Shown here: positions 9,755-21,993 of the stretch, in pieces | How the letters are laid out: each line of letters opens with the position of its first letter | Numbering within the stretch: the stretch's first letter is position 1 | Assembly (NCBI GenBank): GCA_036898135.1 | Contig: CM072519.1 | Span: 70,200,250 to 70,264,249, forward strand | From: Oncomelania hupensis | Lineage: Eukaryota; Mollusca; Gastropoda; Littorinimorpha; Pomatiopsidae | Length of the DNA: 64,000 bases | Reading direction: 5' to 3' | Notes under the pieces: generated by a model | What the model was told of the DNA's origin: nothing | The model's input: the letters and a program-made list of their open reading frames with translations, nothing else | The model's database searches: none | Position numbers and translations under genes: made by a program

Positions 9755-11884
9755 CCAGTAGGTAGCCTATGTACTCATGTATCAGTAGGTAGTCTATGTA
9801 CTCATGTATCAGTAGGTAGCCTATGTACTGATGTATCAGTAGGTAGTCTATGTACTCATGTATCAGTAGGTAGTCTATGTAATCATGTATCAGTAGGTAG
9901 TCTATGTACTCATGTATCAGTAGGTAGTCTATGTACTGATGTATCAGTAGGTAGTCTATGTACTCATGTATCAGTAGGTAGCCTATGTACTGATGTATCA
10001 GTAGGTAGTCTATGTACTCATGTATCAGTAGGTAGTCTATGTACTCATGTATCAGTAGGTAGTCTATGTACTCATGTATCAGTAGGTAGCCTATGTACTG
10101 ATGTATCAGTAGGTAGTCAATGTACTCATGTATCAGTAGGTAGTCTATGTACTCATGTATCAGTAGGTAGTCTATGTACTCATGTATCAGTAGGTAGTCT
10201 ATGTACTGATGTATCAGTAGGTAGTCTATGTACTGATGTATCAGTAGGTAGTCTATGTACTGATGTATCAGTAGGTAGTCTATGTACTGATGTATCAGTA
10301 GGTAGTCTATGTACTGATGTATCAGTAGGTAGTCTATGTACTGATGTATCAGTAGGTAGTCTATGTACTGATGTATCAGTAGGTAGTCTATGTACTGATG
10401 TATCAGTAGGTAGTCTATGTACTCATGTATCAGTAGGTAGTCTATGTACTGATGTATCAGTAGGTAGTCTATGTACTGATGTATCAGTAGGTAGTCTATG
10501 TACTCATGTATTAGTAGGTAGTCTATGTACTGATGTATCAGTAGGTAGTCTATGTACTGATGTATCAGTAGGTAGCCTATGTACTGATGTATCAGTAGGT
10601 AGTCTATGTACTGATGTATCAGTAGGTAGTCTATGTACTGATGTATCAGTAGGTAGTCTATGTACTGATGTATCAGTAGGTAGTCTATGTACTCATGTAT
10701 CAGTAGGTAGTCTATGTACTCATGTATCAGTAGGTAGTCTATGTACTGATGTATCAGTAGGTAGTCTATGTACTCATGTATCAGTAGGTAGTCTGTGTAC
10801 TGATGTATCAGTAGGTAGTCTATGTACTGATGTATCAGTAGGTAGTCTATGTACTGATGTATCAGTAGGTAGTCTATGTACTGATGTATCAGTAGGTAGT
10901 CTATGTACTGATGTATCAGTAGGTAGTCTATGTACTGATGTATCAGTAGGTAGTCTATGTACTGATGTATCAGTAGGTAGTCTATGTACTCATGTATCAG
11001 TAGGTAGTCTATGTACTCATGTATCAGTAGGTAGTCTATGTACTCATGTATCAGTAGGTAGCCTATGTACTCATGTATCAGTAGGTAGCCTATGTACTCA
11101 TGTATCAGTAGGTAGTCTATGTACTCATGTATCAGTAGGTAGCCTATGTACTCATGTATCAGTAGGTAGCCTATGTACTGATGTATCAGTAGGTAGTCTA
11201 TGTACTGATGTATCAGTAGGTAGTCTATGTACTCATGTATCAGTAGGTAGTCTATGTACTCATGTATCAGTAGGTAGCCTATGTACTCATGTATCAGTAG
11301 GTAGCCTATGTACTCATGTATCAGTAGGTAGCTATGTACTCATGTATCAGTAGGTAGTCTATGTACTCATGTATCAGTAGGTAGTCTATGTACTCATGTA
11401 TCAGTAGGTAGTCTATGTACTCATGTATCAGTAAGTAGCCTATGTACTCATGTATCAGTAGGTAGTCTATGTACTGATGTATCAGTAGGTAGCCTATGTA
11501 CTCATGTATCAGTAGGTAGGCTATGTACTCATGTACCAGTAGGTAGTCTATGTACTCATGTATCAGTAGGTAGTCTATGTACTCATGTATCAGTAGGTAG
11601 TCTATGTACTCATGTATCAGTAAGTAGCTATGTACTCATGTATCAGTAGGTAGCTATGTACTCATGTATCAGTAGGTAGCTATGTACTCATGTATCAGTA
11701 GGTAGTCTATGTACTCATGTATCAGTAGGTAGCTATGTACTCATGTATCAGTAGGTAGTCTATGTACTCATGTATCAGTAAGTAGCTATGTACTCATGTA
11801 TCAGTAGGTAGCTATGTACTCATGTATCAGTAGGTAGCTATGTACTCATGTATCAGTAGGTAGCCTATGTACTCATGTATCAAA
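9755..11884. repeat. 27-bp minisatellite, about 79 copies
   Basis: The unit is TATCAGTAGGTAGTCTATGT followed by ACTCATG. ACTCATG and ACTGATG variants are clustered: ACTGATG units dominate about 10200-11000 and ACTCATG units both ends. A 26-bp deletion variant (GGTAGCTATG) is confined to the right end (11335 onward, mostly 11620-11860). Unlike other arrays it contains in-frame stops, so no long frame results. Confidence 0.95.
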
Positions 11885-12165
11885 GACGGAAAGGGTGGGA
11901 GGGATCTTACTGTGTCTGCGGCGAAAGGAATCCATCGCTCAAACGTTGTTTCCCAAACCGCTTAAGAAGGAACTTATAATATGTGTATATAAATCGAAAA
12001 CTACAGCCCTATATAATAACCGAGGAAGACACCAATGTATTATAGGCGGAACTTTCCTCTAGCATAGACCTGTATTGTTTCCATTGGGAAGATGAGGTGT
12101 TCGTTCTTACGCGGTATGACAATGAACGGTCTGTTCCCATCTTTCTGTGATACATTGTGCTGTAT
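11885..12165. other. unassigned DNA
   Basis: Nothing recognisable between the 27-bp array and the repeat B copy. Confidence 0.4.
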
Positions 12166-12705
12166 GTAAGCTATTTACAGATTCCACACTTTGTGGACAT
12201 TAGTGCTTTTACCACTGTTTCTGTCGTTTTCATTTATTCTTTCTCGTTCCTAATCTGTTTATCAATCTACTGTCTCCTTCGCTAGACCAGTCAACTCTCC
12301 CCAAACTTGGGGTCTGTTGGGTCTGGGCCAGCTTTGGAATATTGGACGCTTTCTGCCGAATGGTCACTAGGGCTTTCTATGGTATTATTATTTAGCAATT
12401 TAGGCCTTTTATACGTATGTACGTGTTTTGTTAATACTTTATAATGAAGTTTATATCCTATTTTATTTTTTGTAAGCGGGGGTTTGATACATCAGAGTAC
12501 AGCCTCAGCGTCCCCTGCATCGGATTTCTTTATTGTAAAGTGACCGGCTGGCGGAGTGCCTTCAATGTTACGATTAATTTAAGGTTGTTTTAGCAGATCT
12601 TTTATACGGATCAGGGATGAGCCCTCTTTGAACCACGTTGTGGTCCTGATTCTACTGTTCGCAGTCCTCTGGACCCTATAAACAATGACTAACTAACTAA
12701 CGCTT
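12166..12705 (+). mobile_element. repeat B, diverged copy, + orientation
   Basis: Matches the inverse of 21416-21978 in order: TTAGTGCTTTTACCACTG, TTCGCTAGACCAGTCAACTC, AATATTGGACGCTTTCTGC, ATTATTTAGCAATTTAGGC, GCCTCAGCGTCCCCTGCAT and TTTATTGTAAAGTGACCGGC. It ends in CTCTGGACC and a (TAAC)n tail. Non-coding; most likely the 3' part of a LINE or a SINE. Confidence 0.7.
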
Positions 12706-13003
12706 TAACCGATTTGCTATCGAGGATCCACTTTGAGCGTGCACTGCCTCTGTGTTCTGTAAGGAGTATTTTCTTATTGTTTCTTCTTATCATATTGTAC
12801 TCCTGTCCTGTGTTCTGTAAGGAGTATTTTCTTATTGTTTCTTCTTATCATATTGTACTCCTGTCCTGTGTTCTGTAAGAAGTATTTTCTTATTGTTTCT
12901 TCTTATCATATTGTACTCCTGTCCTGTGTTCTTTAAGAAGTATTTTCTTATTGTTTCTTTTTATCATATTGTACTCCTGTCCTGTGTTCTTTAAGAAGTA
13001 TTT

Positions 13004-13656
13004 ACTTGTCTGACTGTGATTATTGTTATTAACAATAGTGGTGGTGTGTATTCATGTGTGTGCATGAGTGTATGCCTGTAGGAGTGGTTGTAAAAGTATT
13101 GTTTTGTTTTGTTTTGTTTATTTTAGCTATAATAAACCTGCATGTGGAGGAAAATTTGTAGGTTGAAGCATTTATTACTTACCTCTTTGTAGCTTGACTC
13201 TTTTATTATTAGCTGGATCCAGCGTGATTCTATGTAATTTACTTTTAGAGCAATAGATTTTAGTTGTCTAGTTTTTAAGAGATTCATATGCATAACCATA
13301 CTTAGTCTGTGCAAAGTTAATCATCAGAAAACCCTGTACTGACCCAGTTTCTCCTTGCATGACAGTCTGGTTCATAATATCAAAAACATGTATACTGCTT
13401 GGAAATGCAGGTCTTTGTTTCGTGGGTCCTGTTGTGTACGCATAAAAATAATATCCAGGAATTGCAGTTGATCTGCACTGAACTGAAATAAACACAGACT
13501 TAGCACAACTCCCGTTGTGTGTTTAGAACACTGTAACTAGGTTAGAAGTTACGTCATTACTGGTCCTGCCACAGGCCAGTGACAGTCTGCATTAAATACT
13601 GTACCGGTAACTTTTTAACTTCTGGTGTGTGTGTGCGTGTGTGTTTGTGTGTGTGC

Positions 13657-13698
<42 letters not shown>

Positions 13699-13927
13699 GT
13701 GGGTGTTTTGTGTTAGGGGTTAGAAAGTAGGATGCATGACTTTTATTATTTCATAAGCTACATTCATGTTGTGTACAACTGCTTTTCTGTTCTTTGGGGT
13801 GTATTGTTTTAATCCCTGAAGTCTTTTGTGTTTTATTGCTTTTGTGCCGTTGTTTTGATGAAGTGTACGCCGCACACACATTTCCTTGTGTTTTCATGGG
13901 GACAATAAAGATTCTGATTCTGATTCT
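13004..13927 (+). mobile_element. insertion in 58-bp array ending in GACAATAAA and a TTCTGA tail
   Basis: The 924 bases interrupt one minisatellite unit. The right end reads GACAATAAAGATTCTGATTC, a polyadenylation-like word followed by a short hexamer tail, typical of a retroelement 3' end read on +. A GT microsatellite lies at 13624-13696. No reverse transcriptase motif is visible. The left boundary is the point where the minisatellite sequence is lost; a flanking duplication is not evident. Confidence 0.5.
13118..13480 (-). other. possible terminal-exon-like segment, low confidence
   Basis: On the minus strand, TTTATTTCAG (acceptor-like, ending about 13481) precedes a frame of about 70 codons with ordinary amino-acid composition (for example GYYFYAYTTG, YGYAYESLKN) that stops at about 13268. 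An AGGTAAGT donor-like word lies at about 13176 and AATAAA at about 13118-13123, followed by a CAAAA-type tail. It could be a captured exon, part of the surrounding insertion, or chance. I recognise no family. Confidence 0.2.
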
Positions 13928-13982
13928 TATTGTTTCTTCTTATCATATTATATTATCATATTATACTCCTGTCCTGTGTTGT

Positions 13983-14915
13983 CCAAGAATTCCACCTTGG
14001 GAACACTTAAAAGCAGAATTTGATTTTGATTACACCGAATAAAAGAAAAATGAAAATGATAATATGCTTAAATCCGAGTTTCAAGAGCATATTTCAAACC
14101 ATTACTCGCAACAGTTAAAAGTGTTCGCAGACGGTAGTGTACTCGAGTCATCAGCATGTGGTGCAGGGTTTAGTATACCCGCACTAAAAATCAACCGTTC
14201 TTATTGTTTGGGTAATAATTTATCAATATTCACATGTGAACTTGTTGCTATATTAATGGCTACAGAATACATTTTATCTATTCCTAAACAAATACTTCAA
14301 GTAGCAATTTGTGTTGATTCTAAGGCTGTGCTCCTTGCCTTAAGAAATTGGAAAAGCAAAAATCGTACAGATTTATTGTTTGAAATACGATTTCTTATAC
14401 ATTGTTTACGTATGAGATGTACCAGTGTGACTTTTTGTTGGGTACCATCTCATGTAGGTATTTATGGTAATGAGCTCTATGTTGCGTTGGCTAAGTCAGG
14501 AGCGGACAATTCTGACGCTGTCATGCTCAAGGTTGACTTAGCTGCATGTGAATATTTTGCCCTTTTGGAAAAAGTTGCTTACAGAAATGTTAAACTAGGA
14601 AGTGCTGTAAAAGGACCTAGAAGTGTGTCACGGCTGGTTTATAAATTACGATTGAATTCATGGAGTACAAAATATGTGAAAGATATTACATGTATATGTT
14701 CAGAAAACATTACAGTCCAACATCTGATTGTTGATTGCCCAGTGCTGCAATCAATGTACAAGGACAATGGTGTAAACGTAACAACTTGTGACATTCGAGA
14801 AGTTGTGCGAAGTCCTATTAATTATTTACGATATCGTAAACGTCATTATGAAATCGTCCTTATCAACAGTGTTGTAACTGATATCACTACAGTTGTTTGT
14901 GTTATTGTTTTGTAA
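13983..14915 (+). pseudogene. RNase H domain and C-terminal finger of LINE ORF2, degenerate
   Basis: The in-frame peptide starts PRIPPWEHLK and meets a TAA at 14040-14042, then continues as a 283-codon frame from an internal ATG at 14064. RNase H landmarks, counted from that ATG, are FADGS (Asp23), TCELVAI (Glu59), CVDSKAV (Asp85) and WVPSHVGIYGNE (His130 to Glu137). The fourth catalytic Asp expected three residues after GNE is Val140, so the domain is probably inactive. A CICSENITVQHLIVDC segment near residues 210-225 fits the C-x-C...H...C finger found at the end of such ORF2 proteins. The ATG is not a natural start; the frame is a truncated, stop-interrupted copy. Confidence 0.85.
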
Positions 14916-14988
14916 CTAAATTAATTGTCTAATATCACTGTCGTGAAGAGACAATAAATTCAACCAATCAATCAAATCAATCAATCAA
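13983..14988 (+). mobile_element. 5'-truncated non-LTR retrotransposon with 11-bp target duplication
   Basis: TCCTGTGTTGT at 13972-13982 is repeated at 14989-14999 and is itself part of the 58-bp minisatellite, so this is a recent insertion into the array. The element starts inside the end of its pol frame (PPWE motif at once), carries an RNase H domain and a C-terminal CCHC-like finger, and ends in GACAATAAATTC and a TCAA-type tail. RNase H at the C terminus of ORF2 is typical of I, R1, LOA and related clades. Confidence 0.85.
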
Positions 14989-15110
14989 TCCTGTGTTGTG
15001 TAGGTAGTATTTTCTTATTGTTTCTTCTTATCATATTGTACTCCTGTCCTGTGTTCTTTAAGAAGTATTTTCTTAGTATTTGTTCCTATCATATTGTATT
15101 TTTATCAATT

Positions 15111-15708
15111 TTCTTAGGGATTTTTTTCTTGTTCTCTCTTGAAAGAAATGGTAAAACCAATTATTGGCCCGTCAATCACGACCGACGTTTCTTGCCTTAT
15201 TTACAAGAAGGCGTACAACCACCCCCCCCCCCGCCCCCCCTCTCCCCCCCCTCTCCCCCCCCCCAACTAAATTGTATCTCCCTTTACACGAGAGCAAGCA
15301 AGGCTGGCAACCGCTAAGGATTATGTCACACATCCCTATGAGCTGTCTGGGACCTAGACAAACTGACAGTTGGTTTCAATGAAGATGAAACAAGATGGCA
15401 AGCCATTCAAAGGTATTTCTAGACACACACAAATAGCCAACAAACAAAACATTTTCAAAAGTGGTAATTATGTCGGCGGTGATGTGACTACACCTTAACC
15501 TAAGGAAGTAAACTGAAAACATGGAATGATGAACCACAATCTGAAATGTTTGCAAGCAAATAAATATCAAAATCCAATAAGCCAATTTTTTGAAACAGCG
15601 CAAAACGTGTTTGAAAAATGGTGATGCATTTGATCTTTAAAAACAAAAAGTAGAAATACAATGTAGCAATGATATAACATGCTTTGCAGTAGTGACAGTA
15701 TCTACAAA
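15111..15708. other. unassigned DNA with poly-C tract
   Basis: A C-rich tract lies at 15221-15265. Nothing else was recognised. Confidence 0.45.
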
Positions 15709-16081
15709 GCGAGCGTTGTGGCCAAGTGGGCTAAGGCGGGACTAACTTGCCTTGTCCACAGGCCAGAAACCAATGGCGCCTGACAGGTGTGGGATCGATC
15801 CAGCATCTTGGCGTTATGTTTCTCCGAATATTATTTACTTTCGACTCGGGCAACGTCTCGGGGGTTTTCTCCGGGGGTTTTCTCCAGCAAAATGTCAAAA
15901 ATTTCAAAAATTTCTAAAGTTCAAAATCACAACTAATGTTAGGTAAGTTGGGTTTGGGCGCGCCACAGGCTGCGACTACGCCTTCCCCAGGGGAGGCGGC
16001 CCAGAATTTCCCGATGAAAAGGGACAATAAAGCATTAAAATAAAAAATAAAAAAATAAAAAAATAAAATAAAAAGTAAAAA
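15709..16081 (+). mobile_element. tRNA-derived SINE (Leu/Ser-type head)
   Basis: The head carries an A-box-like TGGCCAAGTGGGCTAAGG (15719-15736) and a B-box-like GGGATCGATCC (15791-15801). The wide spacing suits a tRNA with a long variable arm, such as Leu or Ser. The body has a tandem GGGGGTTTTCTCC motif (about 15859-15885). It ends in GGGACAATAAAGCATT and an A-rich tail of TAAA units. A CGGGTTTTCTCC-like core is reported in some SINE families, but I cannot name the family. RNA polymerase III transcription is expected from the boxes. No clear target duplication. Confidence 0.75.
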
Positions 16082-16328
16082 CGATGAATTTGCGTGAGTC
16101 ATTGTTGAATGAAGGCACAAACATGTGTTTTGAACAACAAAAGTGACGGACCGACCAACTAACTAAAACCAGACGGCTAAGGAAGGATGGCCAGTTATTT
16201 GAAGTACATGTTTACCAAAACTTAATAACATCGTTTCAGATGTTTTTTGAGACATTGAGCAAAACGTGTTCAGCAACAAAATGACTGTAGGTCAAAATGA
16301 TTCTAGTGACCTTTGCTGAAGAGCAAAT
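16082..16328. other. unassigned DNA
   Basis: No recognisable feature. Confidence 0.4.
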
Positions 16329-16850
16329 ATGATAACACATTACATTACATTACATATGATAACACATTACTATGATAACACATTACATTACATTACATAT
16401 GATAACACATTGCAATACATTATATATGATAATACATTACATTACATTACATATGATAACACATTACATTACATTGCATACGATAACACATTACATTGCA
16501 TTACATATGATAACACATTATATTACACATGATATCACATTACATTACTTATGATAACACATTGCATTACATTATATATGATAACCTATTACATTACATT
16601 ACATATGATAACACATTGCATTACATTATATATGATAACCTATTACATTACATTACATATGATAACACTTTGCATTACATTATATATGATAACACATTAC
16701 ATTACATTACATTACATATGATAACACATTACATTACATATGATAACACATTACATTACATTACATATGATAACACATTACATTACATATGATAACACAT
16801 TACATTACATATGATAACACATTACATTACATATGATAACACAAGACGCA
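16329..16850. repeat. ATTAC pentamer / ATATGATAACAC composite tandem array
   Basis: Runs of two to four ATTAC pentamers alternate with ATATGATAACAC. The unit varies in length because the pentamer number varies. CATTACATTACAT is also the tail-like end of repeat B, so the array may have grown from such a tail (inference). Confidence 0.85.
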
Positions 16851-17087
16851 GATCCCTGACCTAGGTAATGTTCCTTATGAAGTTTTCTCAATATCCTTTC
16901 AGTGGTTATTGAAATAATAGAACGACACTGATATTTGGCTCGTCCGGATTACCCCCCGATTGTTTGAAAGTATTTGTAGATAAATGTGGACATGTTTGAA
17001 AGTACTTGTAGATAAATGTGGACATACACAAAGAACAGGGGGAGGAGGTTGAGGAGGAGGAGGTTGATGAGGCTGGTGGTGTTAGTG

Positions 17088-17475
17088 ATCCTATCCTATC
17101 CCGTAACTCGGAGGCCGTAGGGGCACCACAGATTTTCGTTTAACCAGCATACTCCATCTTTCCCTGTCCTCAGCAATCCTGATAGTTTCGCTGTGTCAAA
17201 CCAGTCCATTCTCGAATGTTGTCCTCCCACCTCTTTTTCGGTCTCCCTCTTCTTCTACCTCCTTGCACTGTGCCTTGCAGGATGGTCTTTGCAAGACCTG
17301 ATGATCTGGTGACGTGGCCATACCATCGGAGTTTCCGTTTTTTTCAGCACTGTGAGCACGTCATGGTGTTGTCCAATGGCTATATTGTCCAATGGCTATA
17401 TTGTCCAATGGCTATATTGTCCAATGGCTATATTGTCCAATGGCTATATTGTCCAATGGCTATATTGTCCAATGT
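17088..17475 (-). mobile_element. RTE-like LINE, 3' fragment 1
   Basis: The low-coordinate end is a (TATCC)n tail (minus strand: GGATA units). Minus-strand translation gives the conserved C-terminal block of RTE-type ORF2 proteins, including RWYGHVT, LAKTILQGTVQGG, RGRPKKRWEDNI, and a final DREKW/VKR-type stretch with substitutions. It is truncated at the 5' side, where a 16-bp repeat has expanded from its own sequence. Confidence 0.75.
17369..17474. repeat. 16-bp tandem repeat born inside the LINE fragment
   Basis: TGTCCAATGGCTATAT repeats about 6.5 times. In the other RTE-like copies the word TTGTCCAATGGCTTG occurs once at the same place (for example about 38752), so this array arose by local amplification of LINE sequence. 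Confidence 0.85.
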
Positions 17476-17526
17476 TAGTGACGTGGATGACTATTGGGAG
17501 CAAGAGGAGAGGACGGGGAAGATGAT

Positions 17527-18060
17527 TAGGGACTGATTGTTTTTGCATAGCGCGTTGTCAACACAAGAGCTGCTCAAGGCGCTGGTCGTTACAGGATCTA
17601 ACTCAAACCGCCCGAGGCGCCCACTGGCTGCCTGAATCACGTCGTCTGACGCCCAGGACAACTGAGCACAACCCTGGACGACCATGGTGGGGGAGAAGAG
17701 AAATAGAGCTTGCTAGGCGTATTAATGTCACTCTTCCCTTTAGGACATGAGCGTCAGGATCTTTGTAGGCGTATTTATGTAGCTGTCACTCTTCCCTTTA
17801 GGAAATGAGCGTCAGGATATTTGTAGGCGTATTTATGTAGCTGTCACTCATCCATTTAGGACATGAGCGTCAGGATCTTTGTAGGCGTATTTATGTAGCT
17901 GTCACTCTTCCCTTTAGGACATGAGCGTCAGGATATTTGTAGGCGTATTTATGTAGCTGTCACTCATCCATTTAGGACATGAGCGTCAGGATCTTTGTAG
18001 TCCGTGGGATGAAATGCGTGCGTCCGCTGACTAGACCTCGGTTTATACTCTCCTCAGAAG
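17527..18060 (+). mobile_element. repeat A, copy 2, with internal 58-bp expansion
   Basis: Carries GCTCAAGGCGCTGGTCGT, ACAGGATCTAACTCAAACCG, CCCGAGGCGCCCACTGGC and GACATGAGCGTCAGGATC. The last word is repeated five times with a 58-bp period (about 17740-17990), each unit containing GGCGTATTTATGTAGCTGTC. The reverse copy at 38030-38345 has that word once, so the array is a lineage-specific expansion. Non-coding. Confidence 0.75.
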
Positions 18061-18809
18061 GGTCTTATAAACCGCTCCTATATCCCTGCAAACCCCGTGT
18101 CCCCCACCCACGGCACAACACACGTGCCCGCCAGTGGAGTCTCGACCAGTGACCTTCTTCTTGCACAATAGCTGTCACCACGCTGGTTTTTAAGCTTTTA
18201 ACAATTTAGTTTAAGCGTTTTTAATAAACGACTTGTCTGGAGGTTATCGTGCATCTGAGGCGACGCGGTTTGAAGTGGAAAACTGTATAAAGAGTCATTA
18301 CGGACGTTTGTTTTCTTTTGCAACCATAAAAGGAGAAGAACAAAAAAAAAACACTGTGTGTGCCTGTGCGTGTTTATGTCATGTTTGTGTGTGTTGTGTG
18401 GTTTGTGAAGAGAGAGAAGAGAAGAGAGAGAGAAGAGCAGAGAGAGAAAGAAAAGAGAGAGAACAAAAAAGAAGACAGACAGACAGACGAAAACAGCAGA
18501 GTGACTGCAGCCGCGAAAAATAACTACACTATAGAAATATTAATACGATATTTGTAGGGACAAAAACTATTTTTGGAAAACCAACAATAAATAATCATTT
18601 CCGAAATAAAATTGTAGGAAACAAATTCCTTTTGCTATTATTGCACCCAACTCCACCCTCCTCCCCACAAAAAATAAGAAAAAAAAAAGTACTCTTGTGT
18701 ATCGCCTTGATGACAATGTTCCTTTTTCACGCCACACACACACAACACACACCCTACTCCGTCCCCTATCCAATCAAGATGTCATTCCTACTTCATCCTA
18801 CTATGTCAT

Positions 18810-18810
<1 letters not shown>
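18061..18810. other. unassigned DNA with GA-rich tract
   Basis: GA-rich simple sequence at about 18410-18480. Nothing else was recognised. Confidence 0.5.

Positions 18811-18847
<37 letters not shown>
18811..18847 (+). repeat. homopolymer G(37)
   Basis: Thirty-seven consecutive G residues, followed by more G-rich DNA to about 18980. It is a strong quadruplex-forming candidate on the + strand. Its length is doubtful in any assembly. Confidence 0.9.
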
Positions 18848-18971
18848 CTCAGTGGAGGGGGGGGTCTGCGTTAGGTGATGAATGACTAGGGGATGCGGGT
18901 GACGAGGGTGTGGAAGGAATGGACTAAGGATGGGGAGAGGGGGGAGGGTGGACGAAGAACGTGGGGGGGTC

Positions 18972-19120
18972 CTCTCATTGTGTGTGGACTACAGAATGAG
19001 CTCAGTGGAGGAGGGGGGTTCTCTCATTGTGCGTGGACTACAGAATGAGCTCAGTGGAGGAGGGGGGTCCTCTCATTGTGCGTGGACTACAGAATGAGCT
19101 CAGTGGGCGAAGCGACGTAA
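18972..19120. repeat. 49-bp tandem repeat, 3 copies
   Basis: Units start CTCTCATTGTG at 18972, 19021 and 19070 and contain GGACTACAGAATGAGCTCAG. Confidence 0.9.
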
Positions 19121-19225
19121 CAACCAGGGCTGCTATAAACGCGTTTTACTCCCAACCTCCCTCCCGCTCCCTCCTCGACTCCGAACAGCAATTAGTATGA
19201 AGAAACGGTGATCTGTACATACCTA

Positions 19226-20006
19226 TAGGCTATCCTATCCTCCTATGCTATCCCGTAACTCGAAAGTTCGTTGGGGCACCACAGATGATCGTTTAACCAG
19301 CATACTCCATCTTTCTCTGTCCTCAACAACCCTGATGGCTTCGCTCTCGAATGTTGTCCTCCCACCTCTTTTTCGGTCTTTTTCTTTTTCTGCCTCCTTG
19401 CACTGTGCCTTGCAGGATGGTCTTTGCAAGGCCTGATGATCCGGTGACATGGCCATACCATCGGAGTTTCCGTTTCTTCACCACTGTGAGCAGGTCATCG
19501 TGTTGTCCAATCGCTTGTGCGATGGTCCTTCGGACTTCGACTTGGTGCTGTGCTGGGTATAGAAAATGCTTAGAAGTCTTCTGTAGCACCTCATCTCCAT
19601 GCTTTGTATTCTTCGCTGTAGATCTTCTGTGAGGGTCCATGTTTCGCACGTGTATAGGAAGATGGAGATGACAAGGGAGCGCAGCAGTCTTACTTTGGAA
19701 CGTAGACTGATGGTCCTGTCTTTCCAAATGGGCTTCAACCTTGCCAGGGCAGCAGTTGTTTGTGCGATCCTAGAGAAGACTTCCTGTCGGGAGCCATTGT
19801 CTGAGACAATGGCTCCTAAATATTTGAAGCTATGAACTGTGTTGAGGGATTGGCCTTGGACTTTGATGTCCGTGTTGATGCCATTGGTGTTGTTGGTCAT
19901 CATTTTGGTCTTCCCTGCACTTATTTCCATTCCATAGGCTCTGGAAGTGGTGTCAAGCCTCTATACCAGCTGTTTAAGTTCTTGTTTCTCTCCAGCCAAT
20001 CCATAT
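19226..20006 (-). pseudogene. RTE-like LINE ORF2 C-terminal fragment 2
   Basis: The minus-strand frame from 19930 reads MEISAGKTKMM, then HSFKYLGAIVSDNG, KVRLLRSLVISIFLYTCETW, RRIQSMEMRCYRRLL, then shifts frame (after about 19570) into KLRWYGHVTGSSGLAKTIL and KRPKKRWEDNIRE. This is the segment from just after the reverse-transcriptase active site to the C terminus. A block coding for EWTGLTLSEA is missing relative to the other copies. The 5' end breaks off at about 20006 next to a 15-bp A run. The low end carries the TATCC-type tail. Confidence 0.8.
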
Positions 20007-21330
<1,324 letters not shown>

Positions 21331-21415
21331 ACGGGCACAACAGACACACAACAACAGAACCAATGTCATTGTTTGTCATTCTTCAAAATGTATCGTCTAC
21401 GGTATAGTGATATTA

Positions 21416-21978
21416 CATTACATAATTGTTGCTTTAGGTCCAGCGGACTCTTCCGAGCCAAATCAGGACCGGCCAACCCCAATCCGCATAAAAGATCTGC
21501 TGAAACAACTCTAGTGGGAAAACTGAATGCCCTCCACCAGCCAGTCACTTTACAATAAAGACATCCCACGCAGGGGACGCTGAGGCTGCACTCTAATGTA
21601 TCGAACCCCCGTTTACAAAAACAAAATAGAATACAAACATCATTATACATTATCAACAAAACATATACATATAAAATGCCTACATTGCTAAATAATAACA
21701 TCATAGGAAGCCCTAGTGACCACCTTGCAGAAAGTGTCCAATATTCCCAAGCTGATCCAACAGACCTCATACACAAACAAGGCGTCTTGTCCCGGAAGAG
21801 TTTTCAAGAAGAAAGGTAGGTGACTGGTCTAGCGAAGAAGAAGATAGTATAGCAGATTGATAGAACAGAGCAGGACTGAGAAAGAGCAAATGAGAAATAC
21901 AGCGACAGTGGGAATTTAAAGCACTAAATTTCCAGAAAGTGGGGATACTATTTATACTGAAAACCCCCGGCATACGGG
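21416..21978 (-). mobile_element. repeat B, full copy with 15-bp target duplication
   Basis: GGTATAGTGATATTA at 21401-21415 recurs at 21979-21993, bracketing 563 bases. Read on the minus strand, the element starts near CCGGGGGTTTTCAGTATAAA, passes GCCTCAGCGTCCCCTGC and TTTATTGTAAAGTGACTGGC, and ends GAGTCCGCTGGACCTAAAGC plus a TAATG-type tail. Long target duplication and a simple tail indicate target-primed retrotransposition. No reverse transcriptase is encoded, so it is a SINE-like or 5'-truncated LINE copy. Confidence 0.82.
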
Positions 21979-21993
21979 GGTATAGTGATATTA

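Larger units (their letters stand above)
12751..15110. repeat. 58-bp minisatellite interrupted by two insertions
   Basis: The unit contains TGTGTTCTGTAAGGAGTATT, TTCTTATTGTTTCTTCTTAT and a CATATTGTACTCCTGTCC end. Starts at 12751, 12809, 12867, 12925 and 12983 give a 58-bp period. The array stops inside a unit at about 13003, resumes at about 13928, stops again at 13982 and resumes at 14989-15110. The two gaps are the insertions described separately. Confidence 0.85.

Noticed and set aside
9755..11884. CRISPR-like array
   Set aside because: Units are contiguous 27-bp repeats without unique spacers, in eukaryotic DNA.
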